A stretch of 64,000 nucleotides of DNA from JAJEBT01 sp965214975 (GTDB lineage: Bacteria; Pseudomonadota; Alphaproteobacteria; MPNO01; UBA830), in contig OZ244055.1 in NCBI GenBank assembly GCA_965214975.1, forward strand, positions 682,001 through 746,000. Direction: 5' to 3'. Below, one piece after another: positions 26,183 to 36,731 of this stretch. The first letter of the stretch is position 1, and each line of letters opens with the position of its first letter. The notes beneath the pieces were generated by a model. It was not told the DNA's origin. It did not search any database and was given only the letters and a program-made list of their open reading frames with translations. The translations under genes were made by a program, and so were the position numbers.

Positions 26183-27151
26183 TCAGGCGGCCGCCAGCCG
26201 GCCGCGGTCGTGGGGCCCGGAGAGATCGATCGCGGGCCCGACCGGCACGATGCCGGTGGGGTTGACGCCGGGCTGGCCTCCGTAATAGCCCTTCTTGATG
26301 CCGTCGATGTCGACGATCTCGCCGATGCCGGGCGTCTGGTGGAGGTCGAGCGTGTAGTTCCACAGGTTGGGATAGTCCTGGATCCGGCGGATGTTGCACT
26401 TGAAGTGGCTGAAATACACGAAGTCGAAGCGGATCAGGGTCACGAACAGGCGCCAGTCGGCCTCGGTGGGGCGGTCGGCGACGAGATAGCGCCGGCCGGC
26501 CAGCCGGTCCTCCAGGAAGTCCAGGGTCTCGAACAGCGGGAAGACGGCCTCCTCGTAGGCGTCCTGGGTTCTCGCGAAGCCGCAGCGGTAGACGCCGTTG
26601 TTGACGGTCTCGTAGATGCGTTCGTTGAGGGCGTCGATCTCCGCGCGGTGCGCCCGCGGATAGAGGTCGAGCGAGGCGTCGCCCCATTCGTCGAACTCCC
26701 TGTTCAGCATCCGCAGGATCTCCGAGGATTCGTTGTTGACGATGGTCTTCTCCCTGCGGTCCCAGAGCGTCGGCACGGTCACGCGGCCGGTGCATCGGGG
26801 GTCGGCGGCGACGTAGACCTCGTGGAGTTCGAGCGGGCCGCCGGCGCCCGGCTGCAACTCGTCGATTCCCCGCGAATAGGCCCAGCTGCGCTTGCGCGGA
26901 CGGTCCGACAGCGTGACCGAGACGATGTCCTCGAGCCCCTTGAGGCGCCGGACGATCTGGGTGCGGTGGGCCCACGGACAGGACGGCGCCAGGAACAGGT
27001 GGTAGCGCCCCGGCTCGGCCCTGAAGCCCGACGAGCCGTCGGCGGTGACGAAGTCCCGGAACGCCGATTCCGAGCGCACGAAGGCGCCGCCTTCCGGATT
27101 GCGGTGCTTCGCGTCGTCGTCGATCCACCTGCCCTCGATCAGCATGCCCAT
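26183..27151 (-). CDS. Glutathionyl-hydroquinone reductase (xi-class GST)
   Basis: The 322-residue protein belongs to the YqjG/PcpF/ECM4 family. The catalytic cysteine is Cys58 in APSCPWAHR, followed by WDRREKTIVNNESSEI, the characteristic DLYPRAHRAEIDALNERIY stretch, and ADRPTEADWRLFVTLIRFD. These enzymes remove glutathione from glutathionyl-hydroquinones, which are formed from quinones of aromatic metabolism. The start is taken at the first ATG of MGMLIEG. It is divergent from the acyl-CoA dehydrogenase gene. Confidence 0.93.
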   Translation of the reverse strand: MGMLIEGRWIDDDAKHRNPEGGAFVRSESAFRDFVTADGSSGFRAEPGRYHLFLAPSCPWAHRTQIVRRLKGLEDIVSVTLSDRPRKRSWAYSRGIDELQPGAGGPLELHEVYVAADPRCTGRVTVPTLWDRREKTIVNNESSEILRMLNREFDEWGDASLDLYPRAHRAEIDALNERIYETVNNGVYRCGFARTQDAYEEAVFPLFETLDFLEDRLAGRRYLVADRPTEADWRLFVTLIRFDFVYFSHFKCNIRRIQDYPNLWNYTLDLHQTPGIGEIVDIDGIKKGYYGGQPGVNPTGIVPVGPAIDLSGPHDRGRLAAA

Positions 27152-27332
27152 GGCGTCGGCCTCCGCGTTCCGTCCCGCCGTCCGGGGCGGACCGGGATTA
27201 TGGCACAGCCCGTTCCGCGGCGCACCGTCCCGGCGGCCGGGAAGCGGTTCCGGGGGCTCCGTGGACAGCGGACCGCACTTGGGCGATGATCGGGAGGTTG
27301 CCGGTCGAACGGCGCCCCGACAGGAGGAAGCG

Positions 27333-28490
27333 GTGGATTTCCAGCTTCCGGAAGAGCTTCGGATGCTCAAGCGGACGCTCCGGCGTTTCATCGATTCGGA
27401 GGTGATCCCGATCGAGCGCGAGGCCTACGACGGCCCGGAAATGGTTCCCGGGATCCGCGCCCGGCTGGAGACGAAGGCGCGGGAGCTGGGAATATGGGGC
27501 GTCGACGTTCCTGAACGCCTCGGGGGTCTCGGCATGGGCCTGCTCGCGCGCGTGGTCATCTGGGAGGAGGTCGGGCGCACCATCGCGTTCCCGCGCCGCA
27601 AGAAATGGATCTTCGGGCCGGAGGTCAGCCCCCTTCTGGTGGGATTCGCCAACGAGGACCAGATCGAGCGCTACCTCAAGCCCTGCATCAGGGGGGAGAA
27701 GAAACCCGGCTTCGCCCAGACCGAGCCCGATGCCGGCGGCGACCCGTCGGGCATCAGGACGGCGGCCGTGCGCGACGGCGACCACTACGTGATCAACGGC
27801 GCCAAGCGCTTCATCACGGGCGCCGACAAGGCGGATTTCTTTCAGGTCATCTGCGTCACCGACCCGGAGAAGGGCGCGCGCGGCGGCATTTCCTGCATCC
27901 TCGTCGACGCCGACACGCCGGGCGTGAAGATTCTCCGCAAGCAGCGGACCATGATGGACGACGAGCCCTGCGAAATGGCGTTCGACGACGTCCGCGTGCC
28001 GGCGGGGAATCTCGTCGGCAAGGAGGGCGACGGCTTCCGCATGGCCCAGACGTGGATCACCATGGGCCGCATCCGGCACGGCGCCATCGGCCTCGGAACC
28101 ATGGAGCGCTGCCTCGAGCTCGGCGCTTCCTACGCGCGCGACCGGACCACGTTCGGCAAGCCCCTCGCCGAGCGCCAGGCCGTGCAGTGGATGCTGGTGG
28201 ACACCTACGCCGACCTGCGCACGATGCGCCTGATGACCTACAGCGCCGCCGCCAGGCACGACGCCGGAGAGGACATTCGCTGGGATTCCTACCTGTGCAA
28301 GTATCTCGGGGACCGCAAGGCCTTCGAGGCGGCCGACCGGTGCCTGCAGATTCACGGCGGGCTCGGGCTGACGACGGATCTTCCGATCGAGAAGATGTGG
28401 CGCGACGCCCGGTCCTTCATGATCACCGAGGGCCCGGAGGAGATTCTCAAGCACGCCCTCCAGCGCCATGTCCTGAACGAGTACGGCTGA
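27333..28490 (+). CDS. Acyl-CoA dehydrogenase
   Basis: The 385-residue flavoenzyme has the acyl-CoA dehydrogenase layout: an N-terminal helical domain, the FAD-contact segment AQTEPDAGGDPSGIRT, GAKRFITGADKADF, then the C-terminal domain with RQAVQWMLVDTYADLR, the QIHGGLGLTTDLPIEK region and the YEVMEGT-equivalent ITEGPEEIL. The acyl chain it uses cannot be read. AGGAGGA (27322-27328) precedes the GTG at 27333, which decides the start. No electron-transfer flavoprotein or thiolase genes are adjacent. The next gene is a metallo-hydrolase in the same direction. Confidence 0.9.
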   Translation: MDFQLPEELRMLKRTLRRFIDSEVIPIEREAYDGPEMVPGIRARLETKARELGIWGVDVPERLGGLGMGLLARVVIWEEVGRTIAFPRRKKWIFGPEVSPLLVGFANEDQIERYLKPCIRGEKKPGFAQTEPDAGGDPSGIRTAAVRDGDHYVINGAKRFITGADKADFFQVICVTDPEKGARGGISCILVDADTPGVKILRKQRTMMDDEPCEMAFDDVRVPAGNLVGKEGDGFRMAQTWITMGRIRHGAIGLGTMERCLELGASYARDRTTFGKPLAERQAVQWMLVDTYADLRTMRLMTYSAAARHDAGEDIRWDSYLCKYLGDRKAFEAADRCLQIHGGLGLTTDLPIEKMWRDARSFMITEGPEEILKHALQRHVLNEYG

Positions 28491-28533
28491 CCGTCATGCG
28501 GGAACCCTCGGGAACGGCGGGGCGCGGCGCGCG

Positions 28534-29490
28534 ATGAGGCCGTTCCGGGTCGGCGAATTCCTGGTTTCGAGTTTCGTCGAGCGCGAGGGCTTCTGGCGTC
28601 CGCCGGGCGTCATGTTCCCGACCTCCGACAGGACGGCCGCGCTCGCCCATCTCGCGGAGATGCCGCCGTTTCTCTACGACGCCGCCCGCGACCTTCTGGC
28701 GAGCACCTACCAGACCTTCGTGGTCAGGACGGAACGCCGCACCGTCCTGATCGACACCTGCGTGGGCGAGGGCAAGCCCGGCCGCGGGCCCGGCCTCCGG
28801 TATCCCAAGCAGTCCTGGCTCGACGGCTTCGCCGCCCACGGCCTCCGGTTCGAGGACATCGACCACGTCTTCTGCACCCATCTCCACGTCGATCACTGCG
28901 GCTGGAACACCCGGCTGGTGAACGGCAGGTGGGTTCCGACCTTTCCCAACGCCACCTACGTCTTCGGCAAGCGGGAATACGAGGCATGGGAAGCGCGGGC
29001 GCGGCGCGCCGGGGAGGAGGGCGGCGTGCAGGACGCGGTCTGGGAGGACAGCTGCCGCCCGGTGGTCGAGGCCGGCCAGGCCCGGCTCGTGGAGAGCGAT
29101 TTCGAGCTCGATGACGGCATCTGGCTGACTCCGGCGTTCGGCCACTCGCCCGGACAGGTCTGCGTCAATCTGAAGTCGGGGGACAGCCGTGCGGTGTTCA
29201 CCGGCGACGTCATGCATCACCCGCTGCAGTGCCGGGAGCCGGACTGGAGCACGTGCTTCTGCGCGGACCCCGGGGAGGCCGCGCGGTCGCGCCGCCGCGT
29301 TCTCGGCGAGGTCGCGGACAGCGGCGTCGTCGTCGTGCCCGCGCATTTTCCCGGCCAGACCGCCGGCCACGTGACGGCCGACGGGGATGCCTGGCGCTGG
29401 CGCTTCATGGATTTCCCGGACCGGTTCTGGATCTCGAGCGGCCGGGTCGGCAACGGCGGACCGGCTCAGCCGGCGCCGGGAAATCCGTAG
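28534..29490 (+). CDS. Metallo-beta-lactamase-fold hydrolase
   Basis: The 318-residue protein contains the metal-binding motif THLHVDHCGW near residues 114-123, a later TPAFGHSPGQ that supplies the third His, FTGDVMHH with the bridging Asp, and VVPAHFPGQ with the last His. The sequence follows the quorum-quenching lactonase/AttM-like and methyl parathion hydrolase-like branch, but substrate cannot be assigned. It starts 43 bases after the acyl-CoA dehydrogenase. Its 3' end overlaps the convergent amidohydrolase gene by 25 bases. Confidence 0.85.
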   Translation: MRPFRVGEFLVSSFVEREGFWRPPGVMFPTSDRTAALAHLAEMPPFLYDAARDLLASTYQTFVVRTERRTVLIDTCVGEGKPGRGPGLRYPKQSWLDGFAAHGLRFEDIDHVFCTHLHVDHCGWNTRLVNGRWVPTFPNATYVFGKREYEAWEARARRAGEEGGVQDAVWEDSCRPVVEAGQARLVESDFELDDGIWLTPAFGHSPGQVCVNLKSGDSRAVFTGDVMHHPLQCREPDWSTCFCADPGEAARSRRRVLGEVADSGVVVVPAHFPGQTAGHVTADGDAWRWRFMDFPDRFWISSGRVGNGGPAQPAPGNP

Positions 29491-30341
29491 AGACGGCCGG
29501 GATTGCCGACCAGAAGCTTTCTCCGGGTTTCGGGATCCGGCGCGTGGCGCGACGCCAGATCCACGAGTTCCCCGTCGTCCGGCATGCCTTCCCAGAGGTT
29601 GGGGTGCGGCCAGTCGGTTCCCCACAGCACGCGATCCGGGTTCGCCTCGATCGCCGCCTGCGCGAACGGCACCACGTCGTCGTAGGGCCGGCCCTGGCGG
29701 GACAGGCGTTCGGCACAGGAGATCTTCACCCAGGCGTCCTCGTTCCGCATGAAATCCAGAAGAAGGCGGAAGGGCGCGGAGTCCGTTCCGCCTTCGACGT
29801 TGACGCGGATCATGTGGTCGAAGACGACGGGCACGCCGAAACTCCGGAGATCCCGGTTGAAGTCGAGAATGTCCCGCTCCTCGATGTAGACGACGAGGTG
29901 CCAGCCGAACGGCGCGATTCTCTCGGCGATGCGGCGCACCCGCCCGAAATCCGGCGTCCCGCCGAGATGGCGGGCGAAGCTGAAGCGCGCGCCGCGGATG
30001 CCTCCGGCATGGAGCTCCTCGAGCTGCCGTTCGGAGAAGGTCTCGTCGACGATCGCCACGCCTTTCCACCGTCCGTTCGAGGAGGCGATGGCGTCGAGCG
30101 TGGCGGAGTTGTCGGTCCCGTGGCAGGTCGCTTGGACGATGACCGCCCGGTCGAGCCCGAGAAGACCGTGCAGGCGGCGCAACCGTTCCTTGGGCGCGTC
30201 CACGGGACGGTAGGTGGAATCGGGGTGGTAGGGAAACCGGTCCGCGGGGCCGAACACGTGGACATGGGCGTCGCAGGCGCCGGGCGGGGGCGGGAATTCC
30301 GGCTTGCGCGGAGAGGGGTGCGGGGGCGGAGGGAATTTCAT
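29466..30341 (-). CDS. LigI-like amidohydrolase (2-pyrone-4,6-dicarboxylate lactonase family)
   Basis: The 291-residue TIM-barrel hydrolase opens with CDAHVHVFGPADRFPY near residue 23, and ends its barrel with NPDRVLWGTDWPHPN carrying the catalytic Asp. FDHMIRVNVEGG provides the His after strand 5. These match the amidohydrolase_2 group that includes LigI, which hydrolyses the lactone 2-pyrone-4,6-dicarboxylate in protocatechuate 4,5-cleavage. Other lig genes are absent, so the substrate is only inferred as a lactone or aromatic breakdown product. The Pro-rich N-terminus is atypical but starts at the first in-frame ATG with GGAGGG before it. Confidence 0.82.
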   Translation of the reverse strand: MKFPPPPHPSPRKPEFPPPPGACDAHVHVFGPADRFPYHPDSTYRPVDAPKERLRRLHGLLGLDRAVIVQATCHGTDNSATLDAIASSNGRWKGVAIVDETFSERQLEELHAGGIRGARFSFARHLGGTPDFGRVRRIAERIAPFGWHLVVYIEERDILDFNRDLRSFGVPVVFDHMIRVNVEGGTDSAPFRLLLDFMRNEDAWVKISCAERLSRQGRPYDDVVPFAQAAIEANPDRVLWGTDWPHPNLWEGMPDDGELVDLASRHAPDPETRRKLLVGNPGRLYGFPGAG

Positions 30342-30697
30342 GCCTTGATGCCGACGGTTTCGGTCGCTCCGGGAGTGCGGGAGGCCCGGCTTCGCGCCCT
30401 GACGCGTTCCCGGCGCTCCCTCCGGCGTTCCAGGCGGAGGCCCGGGTGCCGCTTCGGCCTTTCCGCAGGTCGGGTTTCCGTCACCCGACCCGACTCTCCT
30501 CGATCCTCGATGCGGGCCCGGACAGCCCGGCTTCGCGTCCCCCGCCTGGCCGGACGCCGCCGTCCGTCGGCGTGCCCTGGCGGCGCTGCCGGAGGGAGGC
30601 GCGCGAACCCGCCGAACCCGGGGATCCGTGAAGGCGGCGCGTCGGCGCTCCGGACCGCGGGCGACGCCCCTCCCGACGGCCTCGTCCCGGCCCGGCG
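30342..30697. other. Intergenic stretch with a hairpin and a 13-bp direct repeat
   Basis: No gene is supported in these 356 bases. A perfect 8-bp hairpin GGTCGGGT (30468-30475) with ACCCGACC (30483-30490) and a seven-base loop lies 208 bases downstream of lon. The 13-mer GCCCGGCTTCGCG occurs at 30384-30396 and again at 30525-30537. The bracketed 128 bases lack the AGG...CCT ends of the MITE-like elements, so I do not include it in that family. Confidence 0.5.
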
Positions 30698-33112
30698 TCA
30701 GTGGGTGACGACGTCGCCGACCTCGCTGTCGCCGACCTCGGCGTCCCGGACCTGGGGCAGGTCGTCGTCCTCGTCGTCCCATTCGGCCGGAACCGGACGC
30801 CTCGTCAGCGCCTTGGCCAGCACCTCGTCGACCGAGGCGACCGGCACGATTTCGAGATCCCGCTTCACGTTGTCCGGAATCTCGGCGAGATCCTTCTCGT
30901 TCTCCTTCGGTATCAGGACCGTGCGGATCCCGCCGCGAAGCGCCGCGAGCAGCTTCTCCTTCAATCCGCCGATCGGCAGCACGCGGCCGCGAAGCGTGAC
31001 CTCTCCCGTCATCGCCAGATCGCGGCGGACCGGAATGCCGGTGAGCGCGGAGACGATGGACGCGCACATCGCGACGCCGGCCGACGGTCCGTCCTTCGGC
31101 GTCGCGCCCTCGGGCACGTGGACATGGATGTCGCGCCGGTCAAAGGTCTTCGGGCGGATGCCGAACATGCCCATGCGCGAACGCACGTAGCTGCGCGCGG
31201 CCTGCACCGATTCCTGCATCACGTCGCCGAGCTTGCCGGTGTGCGAGATGTTGCCCTTGCCCGGCATGACCAGCGCCTCGATCGACAGCAGCTCGCCGCC
31301 GACCTCGGTCCAGGCGAGACCGGTCGTCACGCCCACGAGATCCTCTTTCTCGATCTCGCTGGCGCGGTAGCGGGGCACCCCGGCGTAGTCCGCGAGACTG
31401 CGCGGCGTGATCCTGATCTTCGCCTTCTTGCCGGTGGCCAGGGTCTTGACGGCCTTGCGCGCCAGATTCGCCAGTTCGCGCTCGAGATTGCGGACGCCGG
31501 CCTCGCGTGTGTAGAGCTGGACCAGCCGTCGCAGCGCCTTGTCGGAAATCGACCACTCCGAGGCCTCGAGCCCGTGCTGCTTCATCTGTTTGGGGATCAG
31601 GTGGCGGTTGGCGATGCCGACCTTCTCGTCCTCGGTGTAGCCCGAGAGCCGGATCGTCTCCATGCGGTCCAGGAGCGGCTGGGGCATGCGCAGCGTGTTC
31701 GCGGTCGTCACGAACATCACGTCCGACAGATCGTAGTCGACCTCCAGGTAATGGTCCTGGAAAGTGCTGTTCTGCTCGGGATCCAGCACCTCCAGCAGCG
31801 CCGAGGTCGGGTCGCCCCGCCAGTCGGAGCCGAGCTTGTCGATCTCGTCGAGCAGGAACATCGGATTCGACGACTTCGCCTTCTTCATGCCCTGGACGAC
31901 CTTTCCGGGCATCGAGCCGATGTAGGTGCGCCGATGGCCGCGGATCTCCGCCTCGTCGCGCACGCCGCCGAGCGACATGCGCACGAAGTTGCGGCCCGTG
32001 GCGCGGGCGATCGACTTGCCGAGCGACGTCTTGCCGACCCCGGGAGGCCCGACGAGGCACAGGATCGGCCCCTTCACCTTGCCGACGCGAACCTGCACCG
32101 CAAGGTACTCGAGAATGCGCTCCTTGACCTTCTCCAGGCCGTAGTGGTCCTCGTCGAGGATCCTTTCCGCCAGCGCGATGTCCTTCTTCACCCGCGTGCG
32201 CTTGCGCCACGGAATGCCCAGGATCCAGTCGAGGTAGTTCCGCACGACGGTCGCTTCCGCGGACATCGGGCTCATGGTGCCGAGCTTCTTGAATTCCGCC
32301 GTGGCCTTCTCCCGGGCCTCCTTGCTGAGCCGCGTCTTCTCGATCCGCCGCTTCAGCTCGGACATCTCGTCGCCGCTTTCCTCGGATCCGCCGAGCTCCT
32401 TCTGGATCGCCTTGAGCTGCTCGTTCAGGTAGTACTCGCGCTGGGTCTTCTCCATCTGGCGCTTGACGCGGTTGCGGATCCGCTTCTCGACCCGGAGGAC
32501 GCTGATCTCCGCCTCCATCGCCTCGTGGGCGCGCTCGAGCCGCGCCGCCGGCGACAGCATCTCGAGCATCTGCTGCTTCTCCGCCATCTTGAGCGCCAGA
32601 TGGGACGCGATGGTGTCCGACAGCTTGCCAGCGTCGTCGATCTGGTTGAGCGAGACCAGCACCTCGGGCGGGATCTTCTTGTTGAGCTTGAGGTACTGCT
32701 CGAAATGCCCGACCACCGAGTTCGACAGCGCCTCGACGTCCTTCCCCTCGTCGGATTCGTCCGACAGCAGTTCGGCCTCCACCTCGAAGAACGCGTCGTT
32801 CCCGCGATAGCGCAGGATCCGGGCCCTCTGGCTGCCCTCGACGAGCACCTTGACGGTGCCGTCAGGCAGCTTCAGCAGCTGCAGGATGGTGCCGAGCGTG
32901 CCGACGTCGTAGATGTCCTCGGGCGACGGGTCGTCGTTGCCGGCGTTCTTCTGGGCCGCCAGCAGGATCTGCTTGTCGTCCTGCATCACGCTTTCGAGCG
33001 CCCGCACCGATTTCTCGCGTCCCACGAACAGCGGCACGATCATGTGCGGAAAGACCACGATGTCGCGAAGCGGAAGAACCGGGAAAACCGTCGTCGTTCT
33101 GGATTCTGGCAT
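30698..33112 (-). CDS. lon: ATP-dependent protease Lon
   Basis: The 804-residue protein is Lon, a homohexameric cytosolic AAA+ serine protease. The N-terminal substrate domain (PVLPLRDIVVFPHM) is followed by a coiled coil, the AAA+ module with Walker A GPPGVGKTSLGKS and Walker B FLLDEIDKL, and the peptidase domain. The catalytic Ser is in KDGPSAGVAM near residue 676 and the Lys in GGLKEKLLAA near 719. The acidic C-terminal tail is variable. It is downstream of clpX on the same strand, 90 bases apart, as in many alphaproteobacteria. Confidence 0.97.
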   Translation of the reverse strand: MPESRTTTVFPVLPLRDIVVFPHMIVPLFVGREKSVRALESVMQDDKQILLAAQKNAGNDDPSPEDIYDVGTLGTILQLLKLPDGTVKVLVEGSQRARILRYRGNDAFFEVEAELLSDESDEGKDVEALSNSVVGHFEQYLKLNKKIPPEVLVSLNQIDDAGKLSDTIASHLALKMAEKQQMLEMLSPAARLERAHEAMEAEISVLRVEKRIRNRVKRQMEKTQREYYLNEQLKAIQKELGGSEESGDEMSELKRRIEKTRLSKEAREKATAEFKKLGTMSPMSAEATVVRNYLDWILGIPWRKRTRVKKDIALAERILDEDHYGLEKVKERILEYLAVQVRVGKVKGPILCLVGPPGVGKTSLGKSIARATGRNFVRMSLGGVRDEAEIRGHRRTYIGSMPGKVVQGMKKAKSSNPMFLLDEIDKLGSDWRGDPTSALLEVLDPEQNSTFQDHYLEVDYDLSDVMFVTTANTLRMPQPLLDRMETIRLSGYTEDEKVGIANRHLIPKQMKQHGLEASEWSISDKALRRLVQLYTREAGVRNLERELANLARKAVKTLATGKKAKIRITPRSLADYAGVPRYRASEIEKEDLVGVTTGLAWTEVGGELLSIEALVMPGKGNISHTGKLGDVMQESVQAARSYVRSRMGMFGIRPKTFDRRDIHVHVPEGATPKDGPSAGVAMCASIVSALTGIPVRRDLAMTGEVTLRGRVLPIGGLKEKLLAALRGGIRTVLIPKENEKDLAEIPDNVKRDLEIVPVASVDEVLAKALTRRPVPAEWDDEDDDLPQVRDAEVGDSEVGDVVTH

Positions 33113-33202
33113 GTCTCTGTTCCGGATCGGCCCGGGGGCGCGGAACCGGCGCCCGGCACGTGGTCAGATGGGAACCGCGGGCGCCGATTCCAAGTGTCGC
33201 CG

Positions 33203-34468
<1,266 letters not shown>

Positions 34469-34599
34469 GGCACTTCCGCCTTCCCGCCGCGGTCGCCGGC
34501 AACCGCCGGCCGGGGGATACTACTCTCCGGACGGATTCGCGTCCAGAGCGGGCCGCCGGACCCCGGATTCCGCCGTCTTCCGGCGGCGCCCCGGCCGGC

Positions 34600-35268
34600 T
34601 CACGACTCCGTGGCCGGCTCCTCCCCGTCCGCCGGCGTCGGCCGCTTGGACACCACCTCGTCCACCAGCCCGAAGTCCCTCGCCTCCTCGGCCGTCATGA
34701 AGTTGTCCCGCTCGACGGCCTCTTCCATCCTGTCCACCGGCTGGCCCGTGTGCCGCGCGTAGATCTCGTTGAGCCGGGCCCGGAGCGCGAGGATCTCGCG
34801 GGCGTGGATCTCGATGTCGGTCGCCTGGCCCTGGAAGCCGCCCGAGGGCTGGTGGACCATGATTCTCGCGTTCGGCAGCGCGTAGCGCTTGCCCCGCGCG
34901 CCCGCCGAAAGCAGCAGCGAGCCCATGGACGCCGCCTGCCCCACGCACACCGTCGAGATGTCGGGCCGGACGTATTCCATGGTGTCGTAGATCGCGAGCC
35001 CCGAACTCACCAGCCCGCCCGGCGAGTTGACGTAGAAGGCGATGTCCTTGGTCGGGTTCTCCGATTCCAGGAACAGCAGCTGGGCGCAGATCAGGCTCGC
35101 CACGTGATCGTCCACCGGGCCGATCAGGAAGACGATGCGCTCCTTGAGCAGCCGGGAATAGATGTCGTAGGCGCGTTCGCCCCGGCTGGTCTGCTCGACC
35201 ACCATGGGGACGAGGACGTTCATCTCGATGGCCGCGCCGTTTCCCGACGCCGTCCCGGGGCCGGTCAC
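34600..35268 (-). CDS. clpP: ATP-dependent Clp protease, proteolytic subunit ClpP
   Basis: The 222-residue serine protease forms the double heptamer chamber used by ClpX. The catalytic Ser is in GQAASMGSLLL and the His in RIMVHQPSGG; the Asp follows in the helix after TGQPVDRM. I take the GTG at 35268 rather than the internal ATG at 35223: GGAGGA lies six bases before it, and the codon overlaps the tig stop in a GTGA junction. The pro-peptide is short and is normally cleaved off. The tail after VDEVVSKR is variable. Confidence 0.96.
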   Translation of the reverse strand: MTGPGTASGNGAAIEMNVLVPMVVEQTSRGERAYDIYSRLLKERIVFLIGPVDDHVASLICAQLLFLESENPTKDIAFYVNSPGGLVSSGLAIYDTMEYVRPDISTVCVGQAASMGSLLLSAGARGKRYALPNARIMVHQPSGGFQGQATDIEIHAREILALRARLNEIYARHTGQPVDRMEEAVERDNFMTAEEARDFGLVDEVVSKRPTPADGEEPATES

Positions 35269-36560
35269 GACTCATCCTCCTCCCGGCGGAGCTCCTCGAG
35301 CGCGACCGGGCGTTCGGTGGTGCGGACCTTTTCGAGAAGATAGTCCGTGACCTTCTCCTCGAGCGCCATCTTCCGGAATTCGGCCCTGCGCTCCGGGTGG
35401 GACAGGAAGGCCTGGTCCCCTCCCTGTCGCAGCCGGGCCGGGAGGACGTCCAGCAACTGCCGCATGCGGCGGTCGACCTCCTCTTCGTGGACCTCGATGC
35501 CCGCCGTCTTCGCGGTTCGCGCCAGCACGATCCCGAGGGCGACGCGGCGCCGCGCGATGCCGAGATACTCGGCGCGCAGCTCGTCCTCGGACTTGTCGGC
35601 GTCGTCGTCGTCGAGTTCGCCGTCTTCCCTGGCCGACTCGACCCTCTGCCAGAGCTGCTCGAAATCCCGGTCGACCAGGCTCTGCGGCAACTCGAAGTCC
35701 GCGCGTTCCGCGAGGCTGTCGAGAAGCGCCCGCTTGAGCGCCTGCCGGGCGAGATTCCCGTGCGCCTCCGCCGCCTGCTCGCGCACCGCGCGCCGGAGGC
35801 CGGCGACGTCCTCGCATCCGACGGCCTTGGCGAACTCGTCGTCGATCTCCGGGACCACCGGCCTCGCGACCGACTTCACGCGCACCTCGACGGCGCCGCT
35901 TTCCCCGTCGCCGCCCTGGTCGGCGGCTTCCAGCCTCCGGGTCTCGCCGGCCGTCGCGCCGCGGAGAGTCTCGGAATGGCGTGCGGGGAGGCGGCCGTCG
36001 TCTTCGAGCACGACGTCGAGAGTCCGCGGCTCGGCGTCGGCTTCCGGGGCGGCGAACTCGAGCGCCAGCCGGTCGCCGGTCTCGGCTGCGCGGCCCTCGG
36101 CTTCCTCGAAGCGGGGGTTGTCGGCGGCGATTTCCGCCACCATCCCGTCGATTTCCGCCTCGTCGAGGATCGGGACCGGCTTCTCCAGCGCGATGGCCCC
36201 GAAATCGATCGGCGGAAGATCGGGAAACAGCTCGAGCACGACCCTGCACTCGAGATCGTCTTCCTGGCCGGTGCGGACGATTTCCACCGCGGGCACCTCC
36301 ACGGGCTCGAGCTTGCGCTCATCGAGGAGGCTGGTCACCGCGTCCCGGATGATCTCGTCCGTCACCTCCGGATGCATGTTCTGGCCCCAGCGCCGCCGGG
36401 CCACGGCGAGCGGCAGCTTGCCCGGCCGGAAGCCCGGCACGCGGACGGTCCGCGCAACCTCCGCGAGCCGGCTTTCCAGCCGGCGCTCGACGTCCGCCCG
36501 GGGCACGACGAGGGTGTATTCCCGTCGCAGGCCCTCGCTGGCGTTTTCCGTGATTTCCAT
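35265..36560 (-). CDS. tig: Trigger factor
   Basis: The 431-residue ribosome-associated chaperone and peptidyl-prolyl isomerase has the ribosome-binding motif GFRPGKLP near residues 44-51, then a PPIase-like middle and a C-terminal chaperone domain. The PPIase part is rather divergent: the usual FKBP-type GxF pattern is weak and residues 170-240 are rich in acidic and Gly residues. Isomerase activity may therefore be reduced. It overlaps clpP by four bases at its 3' end and lies 45 bases after tRNA-Leu. Confidence 0.93.
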   Translation of the reverse strand: MEITENASEGLRREYTLVVPRADVERRLESRLAEVARTVRVPGFRPGKLPLAVARRRWGQNMHPEVTDEIIRDAVTSLLDERKLEPVEVPAVEIVRTGQEDDLECRVVLELFPDLPPIDFGAIALEKPVPILDEAEIDGMVAEIAADNPRFEEAEGRAAETGDRLALEFAAPEADAEPRTLDVVLEDDGRLPARHSETLRGATAGETRRLEAADQGGDGESGAVEVRVKSVARPVVPEIDDEFAKAVGCEDVAGLRRAVREQAAEAHGNLARQALKRALLDSLAERADFELPQSLVDRDFEQLWQRVESAREDGELDDDDADKSEDELRAEYLGIARRRVALGIVLARTAKTAGIEVHEEEVDRRMRQLLDVLPARLRQGGDQAFLSHPERRAEFRKMALEEKVTDYLLEKVRTTERPVALEELRREEDES

Positions 36561-36605
36561 GGTTCCCGTTCTCGGCGGATCGACATGACCGGGGTCGGGC
36601 GCGGC

Positions 36606-36690
36606 TGGTGCGGACGAAGGGATTCGAACCCCCACGGCTCTCGCCACCGGATCCTAAATCCGGCGTGTCTACCAGTTCCACCACGTCCGC
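36606..36690 (-). tRNA. tRNA-Leu (anticodon TAG)
   Basis: On the minus strand the acceptor GCGGACG pairs with CGTCCGC, followed by A and encoded CCA. The anticodon stem CCGGA/TCCGG holds the loop TTTAGGA, giving TAG (complement of 36654-36656). A long variable arm of the class II type (TGGCGAGAGCCGT) and the T loop TTCGAAT are present. The length is 85 bases. Confidence 0.97.
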
Positions 36691-36702
36691 GTCATGCCGC
36701 GA

Positions 36703-36731
36703 CACTTAGCGGCAAGGCTCGGTTCCGTCAA
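36703..36731 (-). promoter_or_regulatory. Putative promoter of tRNA-Leu
   Basis: On the minus strand TTGACG (36731-36726) and TAAGTG (36708-36703) are 17 bases apart, with the tRNA 5' end at 36690. The -35 overlaps the stop codon of the upstream transketolase-like gene, so there is no intergenic space for an insertion here. The -10 is weak. Confidence 0.5.

Noticed and set aside
30384..30537. 13-bp direct repeat flanking 128 bases, as a further element copy
   Set aside because: The bracketed segment lacks AGG...CCT ends and inverted termini.
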